This document shows positions 59,901 to 64,000 of a DNA stretch of 64,000 nucleotides, piece after piece; position 1 is the first letter of the stretch; the number at the start of each line of letters is the position of its first letter. The notes under the pieces are model-generated. The model searched no databases. It had not been told where the DNA came from and saw nothing but the letters and a program-made list of their open reading frames with translations. This DNA is from Nageia nagi (taxonomy: Eukaryota; Pinophyta): assembly GCA_050084985.1 (NCBI GenBank), contig JBITNC010000002.1, positions 33,666,001 through 33,730,000 of the forward strand, read 5' to 3'. Both the position numbers and the translations under genes were made by a program.

Positions 59901-62900
59901 GCGCCGGACCCAAGTGTCTCTCCCTTTTGAGTGCGGGTTTTTAGAAGACATGTGCTTGATGATTTGGGTTGTTTTGGGTTTGATCATGGAGTCTCGAGTC
60001 CAACACTTAGTTACTTTTTTACTTTAACACCTTCTTGAGACCCCCCTAGGCATGGCGCAGGTTTCAAAAAATCATCCTTTTGTCTTTTTTTTCCTCATGC
60101 GTTGGTCTCCTTGTAGGATTCTTGCTTGATCTTGGTGTTTAGAAGGCCCATACTTAGTCATTTTTCACCTTAGATCCATTCTGGAGCTCTCTTGCCTTGA
60201 GCACATGCCTTAGAAAGTCATATTTATGACTTTTTATATCATCCGCTTGTCTTGGTGTGTCTTCGAGCTGGTTTTGATGCTCTTTTCCTCATGCTTTATT
60301 CCAATTTTCATGTTTAAGTCATTTGGAAGACTTCCAAAGCTGAGCACATGCATCCAGGAGTCATAATTTTGTCTTCTTTTTTCATCATGCGCTTGAACTG
60401 GGAAGCCCTCTAAGCTAGGCGCATGTTTTGAAAAGTCATAATCTTGTCTTTCTTCATCCTGCACCAGCTTCCTTGTGCAATCTTGAGCCAATTTTCGATG
60501 TCCCAGGGTCATGCCTTAACCAAATTTTCATTATTTTGACACATAATTCTTATCATAGTAATGTAGATGGACTTGAAGATGCCAAACGTTGATACATGGA
60601 ATTTTTTTCAAATTGAAAAATGAAAATGCTCAAGCATTGTATTGAATTGCATACCTTTGAAGAGAACTTTTTGGATCTCTGATAACAACATCAGAGTATT
60701 CATTCAATGCAGTCTCAATCACAGAGGGATCATCTGTTACCAGTGATCCTAGACGCTCTTCAATCCAACCAATTCTCTGTTGAAAGAAGAAAAAAAACAG
60801 AATATCATTTAAGAATTCAGGAACTTTATTTTTAGAATTCTGTCTACTAGAAATCAACACCAATTGAAACAAAAAACAATTAATGACCCGTGTTAGCAGT
60901 TAAAAGTTGACATTATAGATAGTCATAAATATAAAAGTAGAAAAGAAACATACGGCGCTGATTGAAAAGTGTGTTGCAAGACCAGCAATAAACATTTCTG
61001 CTCCATTTAATCGCTCACCAGTTAGAGCCAAGTACTCCCCTGCATGACAAGGTTCAACTAATAAAAACTAAACTCCTAGCCACTAGATGCATGTACACAG
61101 GAAGCAGTGCAAGTTTCCACTTCTTTTATGCATAGGAAGCATGAGTTGTAAAAGCTTAAGAGTACACAAAGAGTTAACTCATATGTAGCCAAAGCACATC
61201 TGAATGAGGCTCTTCAAAATTTCCAGCATGTGGATATACAAGCAACATCCACGTTCACCAAATAGATCAAAATTGCATTAAATCATAAAAAGAAATGTTA
61301 AATACATGAAAAGAAAGGATTGTAATTAAATTTGTTGACAAATAGCAGTTACTGAATGGTCCTTTCATTCTATTAAACTGCTCCTGAAGTACATGTATTT
61401 AAGCCATATAATAACTTGTGACAGACACATTATGTATTAAGATTTAGCTACTTATTTGCTAATTCTACTTGCAAAAGTGAAAGCTCAATCTCAACCAATA
61501 ATCAGGCAAGATCAACTCTTTACAAAAAATCTGACTTGGTAAAAGCTCATCAGCCCAAAACAGCATAAACTCTTGAACCTAGTGCCAATTTGAAAAGCAA
61601 GGCACACACTGATCAAGTAAGTTGTATCATCATGCTGATATAATATGTTTATATGCATACAAATAGTTTCAATCATGTGTGTAGACAGAGGGAAAGTGGT
61701 CTATGACACATATTCCATATATTGAAATTGCAGGTTTCTATATACGGTTTGCAAATTAGAAATTATTATAACCTATGGTCGCATACTACTAAGAAGTTAC
61801 TATTTTTAACTCCATAGGCTTTTCATTTACTGTGGCATTTTGGAATTGTGTTAGTCTAATAAGCATGGCACACTCATTAGTAGTTATCAGTCCAAGTGCA
61901 TTTCTAATCACAGGAACTCCATGAAAGAAAATCTCAAGAAACAATATTTCTTCCTTTTCAAGAACAAGCTTATATGGTTAGCTCATTCTTCCTTTTCAAG
62001 AACAAGCAAGTTTAAAGCACTTAACAACCCCATTGTCAAGGGCCCAAATTAAGATTTGTTTGCAAAAGACAAATGAAATGAAGAATACAAGTTTTCAATT
62101 CAAGACCAAGGTACCTACATGAAGAAAGTTCCTCCACCAGCTTGTCCTTGACAAAAAATAAAATGTAAAAGGTATGATTTGCAAAGAAAAAAGCAAATTG
62201 TGATTCACATCTCTTAAAAAATCACTAAATTAATGTTCCTGGAAAAAGGTACGTGCAACACCACAATATTAAGGGAAATTTTTCTTTAATGCTTAAATGA
62301 ATGATATGGTTGATAATCTTCAGATGCCAAGTCCTTATTCTCTAGACTATAAGATTGTCAAAAATCATTACCTAGATATCCAGGTAAGTGTGAGAGGTAG
62401 AAAGAGGCCCCTGCATCAGGATGGAAGCCTATATGTGTTTCAGGTGTAGCAAATACCTGAAAAGATCCACAGATAAACACAAGTGGTTAAAAAGAATTGG
62501 TGCCATTTGATAGAAAACATAGTTCAAAGAACCTCAGTATATCTCAAGATCCATACAATTTTCAAATGATCCATTCTTTAAAATAATAACCCAAATTCAA
62601 ATATTTTGGAAGTTTGTGTATCTCACCTTAATTATAACATATGAAACAGTTTGGAGACTTCAACTTTCAAGTAGAAACATTGAGAAGAAACAACATATAC
62701 CAAACTAGCTATAGAAAGATATCAAGGGATATTCAGGACTTATACAGTTTCTCTAATCCTAAAGGGACCAATAAGTATTCTAGAAATCCACTGATATCTG
62801 AACAATATACGCTTCTCTTGCATCAGGATAAAGTTAATATGCGGAAAAGTGAAATGTGAAGTCAAACATGCCAAAACTAGTATTGGATAAACTGTTATAG

Positions 62901-63503
62901 TTTGTGTTGAGCACCACTCATGTTAACAAACACATACGACATGGAAAGTAGCTTCAAATCCCTACATAAGTTATGTAGAATAGTGTTTACATGTGTGCGT
63001 GTTTGTAGAAAAATTCTAGTCACTGAACAATACTTTTAGCTTAATCTCAGTGATATTTTTCTACTTCTGATATTGCCTTATGGGCAGCCAAATGAGTTAA
63101 TAGTTCACTAGCAGCAGCATAAAACTTGCATTAGGAAGATCTAAAGAACAGGCATAAGCATTAGATTTGACTCTTTGAGGTTTCCTAATGGCAGTTCACA
63201 AAATGTCTTTTGAGTTTGGCACCTTACACAAAACAATCACTCTACTAAAAATGAATTACTGAACAAAGTTCTTCAGTATTAACTCGTTGAATAAAATAAC
63301 AAATGAACCAACACAAAGAAATACAACATTTGATTTCCTAAATGGAAAATGGAGTATGTTATCAAAACATAATATATCAGTAAAACCAGTAGATTTTCGT
63401 AGTTTAGAATGTCACATACAGTCTTATCTGTTGCCACGCGGAACATGCCAGGGATAGATATACCTCCCCCTCCTCCCATTGTCAATCCATCCAATAGCGC
63501 TAC
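53795..63503 (-). CDS. 3-hydroxyisobutyryl-CoA hydrolase-like protein, 3' nine exons
   Basis: Crotonase-superfamily hydrolase; family members cleave 3-hydroxyisobutyryl-CoA to the acid and CoA in valine breakdown (mitochondrion or peroxisome, depending on clade). Nine exons join in frame: 63503-63420, 62456-62372, 61039-60954, 60776-60655, 55067-55007, 54715-54617, 54527-54426, 54209-54168, 53914-53795. They give 801 bases, 266 residues and a TAA stop; every intron is GT-AG. The oxyanion-hole loop GLTMGGGGGIS is in the first of these. The next carries ATPETHIGFHPDAGAS, with the Glu and Asp aligned to the catalytic pair of HIBCH. C-terminal family motifs are EASPLSLKITLRS, QCLAREYR, GIRARLIHKDFSPKWDPP and the end LPVKQREAYI. 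About 140 N-terminal residues and any targeting peptide lie past base 64000. Intron 4 of this set is 5.6 kb. No disabling change is seen. Confidence 0.92.
54168..54209 (-). CDS. hydrolase exon: GIRARLIHKDFSPK
   Basis: Acceptor TGGTGCAG, donor GTAAGA; a 42-base mini-exon of 14 codons. Confidence 0.9.
54426..54527 (-). CDS. hydrolase exon: IRESRFQTFHQCLAREYR segment
   Basis: Acceptor TTGGACAG, donor GTATTC; 102 bases, 34 codons. The intron before it is only 89 bases. Confidence 0.9.
54617..54715 (-). CDS. hydrolase exon: LKEASPLSLKITLRS segment
   Basis: Acceptor TTCTTAG, donor GTAAGT; 99 bases, 33 codons, phase 0. Confidence 0.92.
55007..55067 (-). CDS. hydrolase exon: MDAIDRCFSKDTVEEIL segment
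   Basis: Acceptor ATGTGCAG, donor GTAAGT; 61 bases. Its first base completes the Arg codon begun 5.6 kb upstream, which supports the long intron. Confidence 0.9.
55068..55926 (-). other. distal part of hydrolase intron 4
   Basis: Intronic by the exon model. The 61-codon minus frame 55331-55516 is not part of the protein, because the flanking exons already join within one Arg codon. Confidence 0.7.
55927..55938. repeat. 12-bp target-site duplication AGTGAATTTAAT, left
   Basis: Identical to 58234-58245. It sits next to the poly(A) end (poly-T on +) of the LINE. Confidence 0.85.
56617..57203 (-). pseudogene. LINE C-terminal zinc-binding (zf-RVT) region
   Basis: Frame 57203-56952 is followed by 56946-56617 with DTCKNCLEEEDCKHVFWDCP and RAREAWDWILSFF. 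This is the C-x2-C..H-x4-C zinc region found after the RT of plant LINEs. The two frames are separated by a stop near 56950. Bases below 56617 are 3' UTR. Confidence 0.85.
57540..58233 (-). pseudogene. LINE reverse transcriptase C-terminal part
   Basis: DFADDSFLTLAEDESCVSIA with the FADD catalytic motif at the very start, then LNTFCLASGSSIQWRKTSCY, FKFLGIPFAFQGASTSLWYY (the usual YLGxPL region) and, after a frameshift at about 57870, YNSLEKLLKAFLWSDTEGKK and FHRVAWEPVVSP, matching the LINE thumb region (FLWSG..K..W..V..P). Frameshift and stops make it inactive. Confidence 0.85.
58234..58245. repeat. 12-bp target-site duplication AGTGAATTTAAT, right
   Basis: Perfect copy of 55927-55938, at the truncated 5' end of the LINE. 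Confidence 0.85.
58246..59775 (-). other. hydrolase intron 4, middle part
   Basis: No exon or named repeat; both strands lack a credible coding frame. Confidence 0.6.
59776..60510. repeat. degenerate tandem repeat in hydrolase intron 4
   Basis: Words such as GAGCGCATG, CTTGTCTTT..TCATGCGC and AAAAGTCATAATCTTGTCTT recur at about 59785, 59865, 60045, 60195, 60340 and 60415. Spacing is irregular (roughly 75-180 bases). Units are diverged, so period and copy number are approximate. Confidence 0.55.
60655..60776 (-). CDS. hydrolase exon: RIGWIEERLGSLVTDDPS segment
   Basis: Acceptor TTCAACAG, donor GTATGC; 122 bases, ending with two bases of an Arg codon. The apparent frame extension past the acceptor is intron. 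Confidence 0.92.
60954..61039 (-). CDS. hydrolase exon: EYLALTGERLNGAEM segment
   Basis: Acceptor CATGCAG, donor GTATGT; 86 bases. It completes the split Gly codon and ends in frame after HFSISA. Confidence 0.92.
61040..62371 (-). other. hydrolase intron 2
   Basis: A 1332-base intron bounded by good GT-AG sites; no repeat family recognised. Confidence 0.7.
62372..62456 (-). CDS. hydrolase exon: catalytic Glu/Asp segment
   Basis: Acceptor TTTTCAG, donor GTAATG; 85 bases. It encodes VFATPETHIGFHPDAGASFY and LSHLPGYL, ending one base into a Gly codon. Confidence 0.92.
62457..63419 (-). other. hydrolase intron 1 (of this set)
   Basis: A 963-base intron; the plus-strand 72-codon frame at 62641-62859 has no motif. 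Confidence 0.7.
63420..63503 (-). CDS. hydrolase exon: oxyanion-hole loop
   Basis: Acceptor TTTATAG at the 63503 side, donor GTATGT after 63420; 84 bases, phase 0 at both ends; 28 residues starting VALLDG. Confidence 0.92.
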
Positions 63504-64000
63504 CTATAAAGTATAAAACAAACACCATACTGTCAAAAAACTAATGTATCACACATTTGAACGTTAAAGTGTAAAATTTTCTCAATAAGATGCCTAAAAT
63601 ACCAAGCATGCCAGTGAATGGTAATAGGAAATAAAACAATGTTATCACATATGAAATACCAAGGACAAATTGGACATAGACAACTGTTTTACAGAAAACA
63701 TGACCTTTTCTTTATGCTTGGTTAAGGACTGAATTTTTTTTCCAGTTGATATATAGGAGACTTGATAATATTCAGCTATCCATCTGACCCACACAACTTA
63801 CAATCATCAGTACAGTTAGAAGCTCTTAACAGACATATTATCACTACGCTTCAACATCATCCATGTTGTCGTCACAAAGCACCAATATCATCACTGTAAA
63901 GTACCACTGGAATTTGAACATTGGTGTGTGTGCAAACACCCCAATGACCCAATCAGTCAACCAAGGTACCATTGGAAGGAGGACTGAGTAATATAAACAA
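63504..64000 (-). other. hydrolase upstream intron, continues past window
   Basis: No further exon could be found up to the window end, so the preceding exon lies beyond base 64000. Confidence 0.6.

Overview
The window looks like nuclear DNA of a seed plant with a large, repeat-rich genome. It is AT-rich, dense in old Ty1/copia LTR retrotransposons, and carries one spliced host gene whose introns reach 5.6 kb. A conifer or other gymnosperm is a fair guess from intron size and repeat load, but I cannot fix the taxon by reading. I saw no bacterial-style operons, rRNA or tRNA genes, or CRISPR arrays.

Layout. 1-4761: 3' half of a copia element on +, apparently nested in an opposite-strand relative (4762-7147). 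7168-15157: an LTR element with both LTRs, a perfect primer-binding site and a 5-bp target duplication (AGTGA). It has lost gag-pol and instead carries about 3.1 kb of unrelated, decayed coding-like sequence. 16596-25347: a gag-pol relative with both LTRs and target duplication TCCTT. 25360-26650: a plus-strand PPR pseudogene of the E/DYW type with a misplaced motif block. 26651-30736: about 4 kb with nothing I can name. 30737-35480: a different copia lineage on -, with one LTR, whose RT is split by a 1755-bp insert flanked by ACTCAAAG. 35910-44197: another member of the main copia family with both LTRs. 44436-52270: two joined copia remnants on +; the RT of the second is split by a 2.2-kb retroposon (49487-51672).

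53795-63503 on - is the 3' part of a host gene: nine exons with GT-AG introns giving 266 residues of a 3-hydroxyisobutyryl-CoA hydrolase-like protein. Its 5' exons lie beyond base 64000. The largest intron contains a 5'-truncated LINE in the same orientation, flanked by a 12-bp target duplication, and a degenerate tandem repeat.

How the parts relate. The five related copia copies (1-4761, 4762-7147, 7168-15157, 16596-25347, 35910-44197) share a plan: LTR of about 500-560 bp, a PBS complementary to initiator tRNA-Met, a long non-coding leader with copy-specific minisatellites, gag-pol, and a 0.8-kb 3' tract with a reiterated motif before the polypurine tract. All gag-pol copies are interrupted by stops and frameshifts. 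The host gene is the only locus here that looks intact.
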